Source of the DNA: Chaenocephalus aceratus
Taxonomy: Eukaryota > Chordata > Actinopteri > Perciformes > Channichthyidae
Direction of reading: 5' to 3'
Assembly: GCA_023974075.1 (NCBI GenBank)
Contig: CM043801.1
Location: 4,113,769 to 4,177,768, forward strand
DNA length: 64,000 nt
Shown here: positions 1 through 10,112 of the stretch, one piece after another
Numbering within the stretch: the first letter of the stretch is position 1
Layout: each line of letters starts with the position of its first letter
Notes under the pieces: generated by a model
Database searches by the model: none
What the model saw: the letters and a program-made list of their open reading frames with translations, nothing else
Told to the model about the DNA's origin: nothing
Translations under genes and position numbers: made by a program

Positions 1-43
1 GGCGGGTTTCACCCCTTGATCTGATGATCATTGCACAGCGCAC
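1..43 (-). repeat. SINE-type retroposon, 5' head, cut by window edge
   Basis: These bases match almost exactly the end of the SINE inserted in the LINE at 35168-35394 (positions 35353-35394). Read on the minus strand this is the head of the retroposon. The rest lies left of the window. The identification rests on that internal match. Confidence 0.7.
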
Positions 44-106
44 TGCACCACACCGTCCATCTTCACGCCTCGAGCTTAGCGATAAATACACACATCGTTG
101 TATTTT

Positions 107-488
107 CCTCCCCTGTCGGCACTAAAAGCTTCAGAGGGCGGATACCTGAGCTCCATAGCGTCCCGCTAATGTGAAACACACAGCGTTAGCGGGACATTCT
201 CCTCCCCCTGTCGGCACTAAAAGCTTCAGAGGGCGGATAGCTGGGCTCCGTAGCGTCAAGCTAGCTTAGCCGCTAGTTTAGCGATAAATACACACAGCGT
301 TGTATTCTCCTCCCCCTGTCGGCCCTAAAAGCTTCAGATGGTGGATACCTGAGCTCCATAGCGTCCCGCTAATGTGAAATACACACACACAGCGTTAGCG
401 GGACATTCTCCTCTCCCTGTCGGCCCTAAAAGCTTCAGAGGGCTGGGCTCCGTAGCGTCCCACTAGCTTAGCCGCTAGCTAAAGGTAA
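107..488. repeat. Tandem array, ~100-bp units in a ~205-bp higher-order pattern
   Basis: Four units begin near 107, 201, 308 and 410 with CCTGTCGGC(A/C)CTAAAAGC. Units 1 and 3 share the variant 'GATACCTGAGCTCCATAG' and units 2 and 4 share 'CTGGGCTCCGTAGCGTC', so the true period is two units. The first variant also contains a short inverted repeat (TCCCGCTAA / TTAGCGGGA). No coding capacity is seen. Confidence 0.75.
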
Positions 489-1302
489 ACATAGATGAAC
501 TAGAGAATATGAATACATCGTCACCGATGTAGAGGATATATTTTTGTATTCACTTTGAACTCGGCCAAGTGGAGTTTAATGCTTTGGGATTTAAGTTAGG
601 CCACATATTACGTGCATGGGTTTGAAAGTATAACGTGCTAGCCTGCTGTAATACATCGTATAGTCAGGCACACATTTATGAGATTTATCAATGGCCAATT
701 ATATTTCTTAAATAATATGTAGCCTATTCCCAGAGCATAATTCATGGGGCAACAAGGTGAGGTGTAAAATGTGTTTTAATATCATAAATGTTACGCCAGC
801 AAACTTCTTGTACGGACTTCGGTAGTAGTGAAGACTCACTGAACGAATTAAGTACAAAGACGAATCGTAAGCGAACGTGCAAATCACCAGAAGTCGTTCG
901 CGAACCGGTGAACGAATCAGTGAACGAATCTTTCAAGTGAACTGAATCAAAAGATTCGTGTCCCCGAAGGGAATCGGAATTCCCCTCACAGAGCAACCTA
1001 TCAGGGTACTGTCCCTCAATGTCATGGCCCCGCCCCTTTTTGGGTGAATATGTATACACTGTCATTTGACTGGCCGTAAATACAGGAAGTTCTGAATTGT
1101 TTGCCCATCACATAAAAAAAATATGAAAACCGTGCAAGAGCCCGATTAAGAGGGTCAGATAATGTTATTGGAGATTGATGATCGGTGAAGTTTTATGGTT
1201 TGATTTAAATCAAGAGGATCAATATCCTGTCAGTCTGCCTATGGACGAGTGGCAGGCAGCAGCTAACACTCAAACTGGTATTTCCTTGGCTTGTCAGTGT
1301 TT
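489..1302. other. Unassigned non-coding stretch
   Basis: No convincing gene. Around 835-960 the word GAACGAATC and close variants recur (for example near 903 and 921), which resembles the subterminal repeats of a hAT-type MITE, but I cannot define its ends. The open frame at 742-1065 on the minus strand has no recognisable domain. Confidence 0.35.
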
Positions 1303-1420
1303 AGGCTAGGTTTCTTTTACAGAAATAAGTCCTGTTTCTCGCTTGAGGCCAGGAAAAGTCACTGTGAGCTTTTTACCTGTGCTGGACTATGGTGATTTGT
1401 TATATATGAATGCACCTGCC

Positions 1421-1723
1421 CAGGGCCGTTTCTTCCTATATGCGGACTATGCGGGGGCATAGGGCCCCCGCGGCAACTAGGGGGCCCCCAAGCTGAAAGT
1501 ATTTTTTTTTTTTTTTATTCATCCGAAAAACAAAAAAAGTTTAATTCATACACACAAAGATGAACAAAATTAGTAGAAGCGGGAGGGCTGAAGCATAGCT
1601 TGTGGAAAGTAGCCCTCCCGTGCATCATCCTAATACAGCGGCATTATTGCGTCAAAAACGTACAAAGAAATAAAGAAAACAGGAGAAAAAATTAAATAAA
1701 AGTTAGGGCAGGAAAACAATAAA

Positions 1724-1755
<32 letters not shown>

Positions 1756-3200
1756 CGAAAACTAGATATAGGGTCATTTTCTGCACATGTCAATAGCAGA
1801 ATCTTTTTTTTTAAATTAAAATACTTTATATACATAGGTACACATGCACTTGACAAATGAATAATAATAATAATAATATATGCATAATTGCATATAAACA
1901 TCGTGACTTTTTTTACATTCATATGTTCACGCTGTGGTTTGGAACTGCTTTTGAATGTTATTAGGCATTTTGTTATGGAAAATGTTGTGCATAATCAGTA
2001 CTGTTTTAAGCTGTACTATCTCAACACAATATATTGAGTTTTTTAAAATATAATAATAATAATAATAGATTTAATTTGTTAGCGCTTTTACAGGTGCTCA
2101 AAGACGCTTTACAGATATAGTGAAGGGAAAAGAAAAGGAAGGAACAACACATATATATATATATAGTTAAAGTTAAGTCAAATAATACAAAAACAATCAC
2201 ACATTAAAAGCCAGATTGAAGAGGTGAGTTTTTGTGAGTAAAAATATGGGAAAAATATGGGAGTTGTGTGTTCATATTTACCAACACCACAGACTATTCG
2301 TAATACTTTTTTTTGGGATGTTATTATTTTTTGTAGATTTGTTGAGTACGTGTTTCCCCATATTTCGGAGGAGTATTAAAGGTAAGGGAGAAATAGACTC
2401 TTATAAAGAGTATATTTTCTTCAAGAATGTTCTTAGTATGATACAAAATACCTATTGTTTTTGACAGTTTAGTCTGTACATAATTTATATGGTGCTTCCA
2501 ATTGAGTTTTTCGTCAACAAGCAGTCCTAAAAATGTACATGCACCAACTTTTGCTATCTCTGTATTGCAAATCCGTATAATGCAGTCATTTCTACTAATG
2601 TGGCCTAATTTGTTTTGGCCACATTAAGGGATAATTTATTAACTGCAAACCAGTAACATAGTATTTTTAATTCTGCATTCACAATTTTAACAAGATCGCC
2701 AAGATTATGATGGGAGCAGAGAATTCAAAGTTCAGGTTCAGCCTCAATATATTTGGGGAGAATTAAAAATGAGCCGTCTTTATTTGTAGACAGCCAAGCC
2801 TCCTCCTGTGAGTGTTCGGTGAAGCATTATGCTTACAAATCCAATGTAGGATATAAACACGACTAAACTGCAATGATAGCAAAGCTGTGGCTTGGGTTTT
2901 TGGGGTAATAAAGTCCAAATCATCGTTGGGCTGACAGCTGAGAAAATGCTGCATCTCTTGCATTTATTGACATAGAGGAGCCTTATTGTTTACCTTTTTA
3001 ATATCATTTTTTGTAATTTTCAATTGCTTGGTTTTCGTGAAATTAGCCTGTTTTCCTATTAAAGTGTAACAGATTGATGCATCTCCACAGATCATCTTAA
3101 AGGCTTCGGAATCTCCCCCATTGTTGTTAAAAAACTGTCAAAATTAGGGCCCCCAAACAGCATCTTGCATAGGGCCCCCAAAAAGCTAGAAACGGCCCTG
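1421..3200. mobile_element. Non-autonomous hAT transposon with intact TIRs and 8-bp TSD
   Basis: The left end reads CAGGGCCGTTTCT and the right end is its reverse complement AGAAACGGCCCTG. The 8 bases CACCTGCC occur at 1413-1420 and again at 3201-3208, directly abutting the TIRs. An 8-bp TSD and CAGG-type ends are characteristic of the hAT superfamily. The interior is AT-rich, has no transposase frame, and holds a truncated SINE tail (2048-2128). A partial second copy of the interior lies at 22960-23885. Confidence 0.93.
2048..2128 (-). repeat. Truncated SINE/LINE-type 3' tail with (AAT)n
   Basis: On the minus strand this reads as a tail of the type ...AAAGCG..TTTGAG..AAGCGCT followed by an (ATT)n tract, like the tail of the SINE at 35168-35394. 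It sits inside the hAT element and is 5'-truncated. Confidence 0.6.
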
Positions 3201-3305
3201 CACCTGCCAATTACCTGAGAAAGTTAGATGCTGCGTATCACAGTGCACTGAGATTTTTGACAAATTGTAAAGCACTAACACATCACTGTAGTGTACACTG
3301 TATAC

Positions 3306-3410
3306 CAGGGGTAGGCAAGTAAGTTTGGCCGTGGGCCAATTTTTTTTGCTGAGCCACAAGATGGCGGGACAGAACATAATCAAAGCCTAATTCAAGGAAT
3401 TAATTGTGGT
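3306..3410 (+). mobile_element. hAT left-end fragment
   Basis: Begins CAGGGGTAGGCAAG at the point where LINE homology stops. This is the typical start of Charlie-like hAT elements. I did not find a matching right end, so the element is truncated or its other end has decayed. Confidence 0.5.
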
Positions 3411-4199
3411 AAGAGGGTGCAGCGCCACTGTTCCCCGGTTCAGAAAAAACTCTCTCGCTGATAACCCTCCCCATCAACACTCTGATGCGCAGTCAGATCC
3501 GCTGATTGGTTCACTGTAGGCATATAGGCACCCAATCCAGAGCCTCTCCCAAAGGGAGGCTCGTCCTCTCTCGCCCCATTTCAGTCCCAAAGCCAGGGCT
3601 ATTATCTGTATTTTAACAGACTTATCTTTTAAATTGAGGTGTATTTATTGTTCTCTTCAAAGTTAATTTGTCTCTGATATTGTAGGGAGGATGGTCCTCC
3701 CTTTCCTCAATGGACGAGCCTCCACTTAGTAAAGTAGAGTTATTAACTAGGTAGCAGTGTTATTTAACACTTTTATTCTGATAAGTATTGTCAGGTTCTC
3801 TGGTTTTTTGGCATTTATTTGAGTGTTTGCCCACATTTGAGAGGCTTGAGGGGCAACAGAGGACGCATGGACAACTGGAATCCTTTTTCCTTTTCTTTAT
3901 TTCAACTTTTCAAGGACACATTAGAATTCTTTCAGGTTGAAAACCTTTATAAAATATTAAAGGACAAAATAAATCAATTACAGCATATTTTGCTTTGCAA
4001 TTTAATATATTATAACCTAAATTAATCAGTAACCAAGTATTTTACTCAAACTCAATGTATTTAATAGTTAAATAAGTACTTTAATTTACCTGGTTCCCCA
4101 CAACCACACATTTGCCATATGTGACCCGCTCTATCGAAATCAGTCGGAAATCGCAACGGCTCATTTCAAAATAAACGTGGATTTGCGTAAAAACTAGTT
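3411..4199. other. Unassigned non-coding stretch
   Basis: AT-rich with short open frames only. An imperfect palindromic patch (GGGAGGATGGTCCTCCC near 3686) could be a degraded element end. No gene recognised. Confidence 0.3.
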
Positions 4200-4420
4200 T
4201 TTCGGGTGTTTTGTTTGATTTTAAATAAACAAAGTCTTGGCTTTCAGAATATGGAACTTTTATTTCCAAAATCACACAATAAATACATGTTTGAAACTTG
4301 TAAAGAGAAGATGGCAGCTCTCCCTCGCTCTGCTCTTCCACAGCGCCCCCCTTCCTCCGCTGACATTATGAATGTATATGTCGGGACAGAATTTATTTTA
4401 CCGGACAAATTCGATGTTTC
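4200..4420. repeat. Dispersed repeat shared with 18770-18930
   Basis: The segment with AAACAAAGTCTTGGCTTTC through GACATTATGAATGTA recurs at about 18778-18920, inside the nested hAT element 18626-19925. It is therefore probably a fragment of the same hAT family. Confidence 0.65.
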
Positions 4421-4818
4421 AATAATAATAATAATAAGAATGGTGTAGCAAAGTTTCCGTTAGCAGGTAATCACCGGACTATGACAGGATATGCTGATGT
4501 TTAAAACTCAGTTAATGGGAGTAATTTTTATATTGCTTCAGTTTATAATCGTTACAGATCGAAAAGTTCAGATTCATTTTTCAATAAATGATTCCACAAA
4601 CAACAAACAACATAATTATTACATTCAAACAAACTACTTGTAGTAGATGAAGTACATTATTCAAAAGTTTACATTCACTTTGGATAATAACACGGGATAA
4701 ACGGATCCTCTCTTTTCCCCCTCTCCCTCTCTCTCTTTCCTGACAGCAGTGGCGCCAGCAGGGGGGGGGGGCAGGGGGGGGCCATGGCCACCCTGATATA
4801 TTGTTGGCCCCCCCCACT
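4421..4818. other. Non-coding stretch with AAT repeat and G-runs
   Basis: Contains a short (AAT)n at about 4420-4436 and runs of G near 4769-4790. The segment 4749-4818 begins CAGTGGCG and ends CCCACTG, so it may be a very short hAT-derived deletion product. The flanking octamers match only partly, so this is a weak call. Confidence 0.3.
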
Positions 4819-5345
4819 GTCCTCACTAACACTAAGAAAGTGGATCACATCACTCCAGTTCTGAAGTCTTTACACTGGCTTCCTGTGTTGTCAAAGAATA
4901 GATTTCAAAATATTGCTGCTGGTTTATAAAGCACTGAATGGTTTAGGCCCAAAATACATTACTGACCTCCTGTTAAATTATGAACCATCCAGACCTCTCA
5001 GGTCTTCAGGGACTGGTCAGCTTTCTGTCCCCAGAGTCAGAACTAAACATGGTAAAGCAGCGTTCAGTTATTATGCTCCAAATATCTGGAACAAACTCCC
5101 AGAAACCTGCAGGTCCGCTGCAACTCTTACTACTTTTAAATCCAGGCTGAAGACTTTTCTTTTTGTCGCTGCTTTTAATTGAAACTATTCATATCTTAAA
5201 CTGCACTGAACTTTTATCATGTATTTTTTCTTTTAATGTTTATTTATTAGCTTTTCTTTTTTAATGCTTAATGTCTTTCATTTTTTGTAAAGCACTTTGA
5301 ATTGCCTAGTGTTGAAAAGTGCTATATAAATAAACTTGCCTTGCC
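4819..5345 (+). mobile_element. 5'-truncated L2-type LINE 3' end
   Basis: Covers the C-terminal coding end (see 4913-5182), a 3' UTR and a tail ending AAATAAACTTGCCTTGCC, the usual form of fish L2-type 3' ends. The 5' part is missing, as is common for target-primed insertions. Confidence 0.85.
4913..5182 (+). pseudogene. L2-type LINE reverse transcriptase, C-terminal end only
   Basis: About 89 residues of the region downstream of the LINE reverse-transcriptase core. Recognisable family words are YKALNGLGPKYI, the phrase NIWNKLPE and the terminal FKSRLKTFLF, all typical of the conserved C-terminus of fish L2/CR1-group proteins. No endonuclease or YADD core is present, so no activity is expected. 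It ends at a natural stop before the 3' UTR. The start methionine is internal and not meaningful. Confidence 0.85.
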
Positions 5346-6218
5346 CTAAGTCATATACGTTAGTTGCCTGTTAAGCCCCACAACACTTTAGGCTTTAGTG
5401 TGTAGCTTTAGGTAGCAAAAACGGAGATATGCTTACCTTTAGCTTTTATTCTGATCAAAATGTGTGTTCAATGGCATTACAACGAGAAAAACGCTGGAAG
5501 ACTGGAAAACAGGCTCGGGGCTCAGTAAAGGCTAGCTTGACTTCAGGTATAATTCGTCTGTAACCACACTTTGGAGGCTATCCTAGTTAGTGTTTAATTT
5601 AGCTTGCTAAGCTAACATTAGCTGATGTCGGTATACTGGGCTGATGTAATGCGTAGGCTACTATGATCACTGCTGTGTGTAATGTCAATTTGCAGAAAAT
5701 GAAGAGAAAGTCAACAGAAATCTCTTCTTATTTAAGAAGAAGATGAGTAAAGGAGAGACAGAGCTGGCAGGGAGAGCAGCAGCATAGGCTAGTGAGGGAG
5801 ATGACCATACATGCTAGAAAAGTACATGTGGAACTCTGTTTTGTAAAAGTGAAACTAAAACCTAAATACAGTTGAATTAATGTGATTGTGACCTTTTTAA
5901 TCATTTAAGTCTTCTACACACTTTACTGTAGGTCTGCAGCTCCTTCAAAATGAAACGAGAATCTATTGCAGTTTTTCCTCTTCTGTGTTCTGAGGTTATG
6001 AGCCGACCATTAGTCAAGTTTGTTTGTCATAATGTTCTGTATGCTAATTAAAAAGGGTAACCAGTTTGTTTATAAAGTATAAATATACATTTTCAAAACA
6101 AATGGAATACAAGCTATATGTATTACTCTCACCACAGTGGCCTAATCTAAAAAAATAGATAAATTAAGCTGTATTTGTCTTTTTAAAAAGGAAAAGAACA
6201 ACTAGCATATATAAAAAC
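5346..6218. other. Unassigned stretch with one hAT-like exon
   Basis: AT-rich, non-coding apart from the short exon-like segment at 5696-5746. It resembles the 5' region of a hAT gene, but no terminal repeats were found. Confidence 0.3.
5696..5746 (+). pseudogene. hAT transposase N-terminal exon remnant (possible)
   Basis: A splice-acceptor-like TTTGCAG is followed by a methionine start and MKRKSTEISSYLRRR, then a stop. Many TTF/ZMYM-type hAT transposases begin MKRK..(I/D)SSFF. The stop after 15 codons means it is broken or belongs to a short exon. This is a motif resemblance only. Confidence 0.35.
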
Positions 6219-6300
6219 TAGGGCTGTCAAACGATTAACATTTTTAATCAGATTAATCACAGCTTAAAAATTAATTAATCATGATTAATCACCATTCGAA
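6219..6300 (+). mobile_element. hAT left end (TAGGGCTGTCAA type)
   Basis: Starts TAGGGCTGTCAAACGATTAA and continues with AATCA/TTAATC subterminal repeats, the classic end of a vertebrate hAT family. No matching right end was found nearby; the only one is at 22957, and its flanks do not match. Confidence 0.7.
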
Positions 6301-6968
6301 CTATGTCCAAAATATGCCATTTATTTATGTATATTGTTGTGGGAATGGAAAGATAAATGAAAGAAGGCGGATATATCCATTTAACACAGTATCTATGTTT
6401 ATTATAACATTGTTCTGTGTGTCAAAATGAAAGACAGCCCACACACCTATCAATCATCAAACCGTGGGGTCTTAATTCATTACGTGTTGATTTCTATCAA
6501 CGGGGGAGTACTTCAGGAAAGTCGACAGAGGCGGCGGCTAGTGGAGTACTTCGTGACCACAGAGTGTGAACGTTGTGATCAGCTGTTTTAGCGCAGTTCT
6601 CCAGTGAAGGGGGGGGAGTCTCCCTCCGCAGCCGGTTGGCGTAGTTTTGGCACAAGTCCGTTGTACAGACCGACGTCTGTGCACACGGAGACCGACTCTG
6701 TCGTCCGGTGATCTAACCGCCTTCTGGAAAGCTTCACAAGTACGTCGGTACGCAAATGCGCTTTGTGACACAAGTGACGGTACGCATTTCAGATTACGCA
6801 CATAACCTGCGTACCAGTTATGTGCAGTGCACCCCTGTACTACGGCAAAGTATTCTCCGTCGGGACTTCCTGCAACAACACCACGCCGTTATCAAAGATG
6901 TTCTATTGAGAAGACGATCACTACGTGACAAACGTTTTCAAAACCGTGGCTACTGAAATCAATCTTAC
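6301..6968. other. Probable hAT interior, no recognisable gene
   Basis: Follows the hAT left end. Overlapping short open frames at 6538-6956 show no family motif. Probably non-autonomous element interior. Confidence 0.3.
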
Positions 6969-6971
6969 TAA

Positions 6972-7112
6972 CGGCCCGTCCACACTACAGCGTCGACAGC
7001 GTCGACAACTCCAATCTGCCCATTCACTTTGAATGGGGTGACGTCATGTTTGCTCGCTTTTTCGCCCAACTGAATTGTGGGTAGCATAGCGATCCGTCTC
7101 CGCCGTCTCCGG
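6972..7112 (+). mobile_element. Harbinger-like MITE, left half
   Basis: Starts CGGCCCGTCCACAC after TAA and contains the internal block (TTTGAATGG, GACGTCA, CATTGTGGG-like) shared with 41857-42204 and 62322-62932. The right TIR is missing; the sequence passes directly into a LINE 3' tail. Confidence 0.7.
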
Positions 7113-7213
7113 CGTCTTCATGTGGAACCTACTGCTGCAGGTCTCCCTTGAAAAAGAGATCATTGATCTCAATGGGATTTCACCTGGATAAATGAAGGTT
7201 TTTAATTGAATTG
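7113..7213 (+). mobile_element. CR1/L2-group LINE 3' UTR fragment
   Basis: Closely matches the 3' end of the LINE at 38380-38478, including CCTTGAAAAAGAGATCATTG and the terminal AATTGAATTG. Only about 100 bp were inserted or retained. Confidence 0.85.
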
Positions 7214-8003
7214 TTTAATATTTCAATGCAGCATATACTGTATATTCACTACTTTCAACATTACAACTGTTAACTTTGACGAGTGACATTAGCATCATTA
7301 GCATCATAGTTCAGTTCAGTGTTTCCCACAGTGGTTCATGTACTCACTGACCGGCTCCCATTGATAACACTGTGTCTTCCTCTCTGTGAAGCCACATTTA
7401 TTTGACTGTCTTTTAAAAAAAAGTTAAAATAAATTAAATCTTAAAGTTGGATCTATTTTGTTGTTTGACGTGCAATATCCAACCCCGCAGCTTTTATGCA
7501 TGATAAAACGTTTTTTCTCGCTTGCCGGAAATTCTTTGTTTTCACCAGAAAGTGGGCGGGGCCTTTATTTCACCAGGCAGTGACGTAGCGCTTTTCTCAT
7601 CTATTCGAACAATAACACTTTTTTTTTATGGGTAACATCTTTCCCTTATTAACCCAGCGGTTATAAAACTGTGGGGGGCGTAGGTACCGCAGGGGTGGGT
7701 GCGTGAAGTGCAACTGGTTGCTTGAAAAATCTACAAAAGTTTTTAACACACAATCCGTAATAACATATACAATTATAGTTAGATCTTTATGTCTTGTTAT
7801 TAATTGTAATGAACATGTCATGTTTTTACAATTACATACAATTATTCCCACCAATCTAGGTGGGAACCGAGTTGGGGGGGCTCGAAAATATTTCCAATTA
7901 CCCAAGGGGGGCCTGACTGAAAACATTTGGGTTTAGCCTTAACTTAAGAGTTAAAAGTGCTTCCAGAAGTCACTTTGGTAACAGTCATGTTAATCATGTC
8001 AAT
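7214..8003. other. Unassigned non-coding stretch
   Basis: AT-rich with overlapping short frames on both strands at 7597-7936. No domain or repeat boundary is recognised. Confidence 0.3.
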
Positions 8004-8184
8004 CGTTTGGCAAGCAGTCGTAAAAATGTATGCTCTGGTTTGAAGATCAGAAAACGCTTATAGGTCACTTCCAGATGGAAATAATCTGTGTATTGGTTTC
8101 AGTTGGAAGACTAACCCCCTGATCCCACCAGAAGCGGCTGCTCTTCAAACCAGAGCATACATTTTTACGACTGCTTGCCAAACG
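8004..8184. repeat. Perfect 42-bp inverted repeat, 97-bp spacer
   Basis: Arm 1 at 8004-8045 and arm 2 at 8143-8184 are exact reverse complements (arm 1 starts CGTTTGGCAAGCAGTCG). Arm 2 lies inside the TIR element that begins at 8112, while arm 1 lies outside it. Confidence 0.9.
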
Positions 8185-10112
8185 CTGCGACCTCCTCCTG
8201 CGTCATAACCAGAGATGGGGTAGTTACTAAAAAAAAGTAATATATTACATATTACATATTACTTTAAAAAAAAGTAATATATTAGACTACTTCGTTACTC
8301 TCTACGTAAAGTAATTCGTTACTTTACTCGTTACTTTACTCGCAGGGCCGGCCCGCCCCTCCCTACAGGCAGATCACGCAGACTGCTAAAGTTTTAAATG
8401 TCTCTTTAGTTCAGTTTCCATTGTCGCATAAGACTGATCCAGATCCTGAATGTTTTCCTATCTGACCGTGGCTGTCCTCTGTCTCCTACTATCTGTATTT
8501 TGCGCAGTCTATCTCTGCTCACGCTGTTGCATCAGCGTGTTCTCCTGCGTGTTGGCCATGTGTTGCACTGGAGCCAGACTGGAGCACACCGCAAAGACTT
8601 CAGCCGAGCACGTACGAACTGCACATGCGTGAGTGGCAATAACTCTCCTTACCAGCAGGCGGCGGTAGTGTGTATTCGTCATTCAAGACAGGCAACAACC
8701 GGAAAACAGAGAAGAAAGAACAGACTACGTGTGTGATATAAATAAACAACAGCTATGTGCGTTAGCTTCACCTTAGCATGTGTTCTTTGCAGGTGTTTGT
8801 TGAGGTTTGATTATGACTGATTTTAGAAAGTAACGAAGTAACGCGTGTCGGGGCAATGTTAGTAACTGTAGTGTGATTACTGAATTATAAAAGTAACGCG
8901 TTATACTACTCCGTTACCGACAAAGTAATATTATTACTTTGTAACGCGTTACACCCAACTCTGATCATAACCCACCAGGCGCGTTTCAAAACGTTGCGGA
9001 AGCGGAGCGTCGTGTGTGCAGCCTCGCAGTTGTTGTTGATTTTGGAATATTTCCTGGACATTTGTACTTCTAGTAGGCTACGTAGTTAAATGGTTTATGT
9101 TTGTGTCTGTTTAAATCGTGTTTATTGTTGTTGTTAGGGAAATTATTGACTTAGACTCCTAGATATGACGTACAGGACCAACCCTGACGTCTGTTTATCT
9201 CCTTTAAGGTCATAGGCTGCTTGAGCCATAATGTTATTGTTCCCATTCTGTGACCGGTCAACACTAGGTCACAGATGGTCTGTTGTTGTGGGTGCACTGG
9301 GACACTTCCTTCTTTGTTGTTTGTGGACTCCAGGGTATGACATCCTCGAGGCCATAAGTGACGGACGCAGGTAACTCAGTGTGCCCAACTGGTTAAACTA
9401 TCTTATCTAAATATGTTGATTACTCTGTGAAACCAGTTAAATGGGCTAACGAGAGAGAGGTTCTCCAGAATTGACGTGGCAACCACCCGTGCAGTCAGAC
9501 CGTGACTGTGTGACTTGTGATGTGAATCCTCCGGCCGTAACTCCAAATAAACCTCAGTGTTTGACATCGAAGCTCCTGCTCTACCGTGTCTCCTTCCTGA
9601 GTCGGTGACTCCCACTGCATTGCTACACAGAAGTTTCCATAACAGTTGTTATTTCCTATTTTGTTGTGTTGTAGACTACAGACACAGTTAATAATAATTG
9701 TAATATTCCAGTTATAAATGACATGAATCAAAGATGTGTTGCTGTATTTTAGTGGTAAAAAAATATGCATTCATCATCATAATTTTCTATATATATAATT
9801 TACAGTGCCTGTAAACCGGAGGAGAACGCTGGCATGTATTCTCCTACTTGAAAGACGGTGGTGGGGGGGAGGAGAAGGAGCCGGTTTTGGGTGACAACAA
9901 GGTGATTTTCATCACTTCCTGCGCTGCGCTGCGCCGCGTCAAAAATAGGATTCATCCTATATTTTAGAAATTCCTTGCGGCGAGGAGCTTCTGGGACGCT
10001 TTGAGCCGCGGCGCAGCTGGTCTGGTGGAATAGCACCCATTGACTAGAGTGGCCGCGATCGCTAAAAACGCTGCAGCGCAGCGCAGACGCTCCTGGTGGG
10101 ATTAGGGGGTTA
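8112..10112. mobile_element. 2-kb TIR transposon, superfamily unclear
   Basis: The left end reads TAACCCCCTGATCCCACC at 8112 and the right end, reverse complemented, reads TAACCCCCTAATCCCACC from 10112. Matching continues to about 25 bp. A TA dinucleotide or 2-3 bp TSD is possible but not resolved. Low-complexity GC-rich motifs (CGCTGCGCTGCG) lie near the right end. No transposase is seen. A hAT MITE is nested at 8210-8963. Confidence 0.8.
8210..8963. mobile_element. hAT MITE nested in the 8112-10112 element
   Basis: Ends are CAGAGATGGGGTAGTTAC and, reverse complemented, CAGAGTTGGGTGTAACG. Flanks are GTCATAAC (8202-8209) and ATCATAAC (8964-8971), an 8-bp TSD with one mismatch. Terminal regions are rich in GTAAC/GTTAC words. 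The open frames inside at 8450-8736 show no transposase motif. Confidence 0.9.

Larger units (their letters stand above)
1303..3305 (+). mobile_element. CR1/L2-group LINE fragment, split by a hAT element
   Basis: Positions 1303-1420 match the LINE at 37755-37870 and positions 3201-3305 match its continuation at 37870-37970. These encode the region after the reverse-transcriptase core. The fragment is truncated at both ends. Its middle is displaced by the 1421-3200 element. Where the LINE stops on the right, a hAT-like end (CAGGGGTAGGCAAG) begins. Confidence 0.85.

Noticed and set aside
742..1065. 107-residue minus-strand frame
   Set aside because: Runs through GAACGAATC-type repeats of a probable MITE; no motif.
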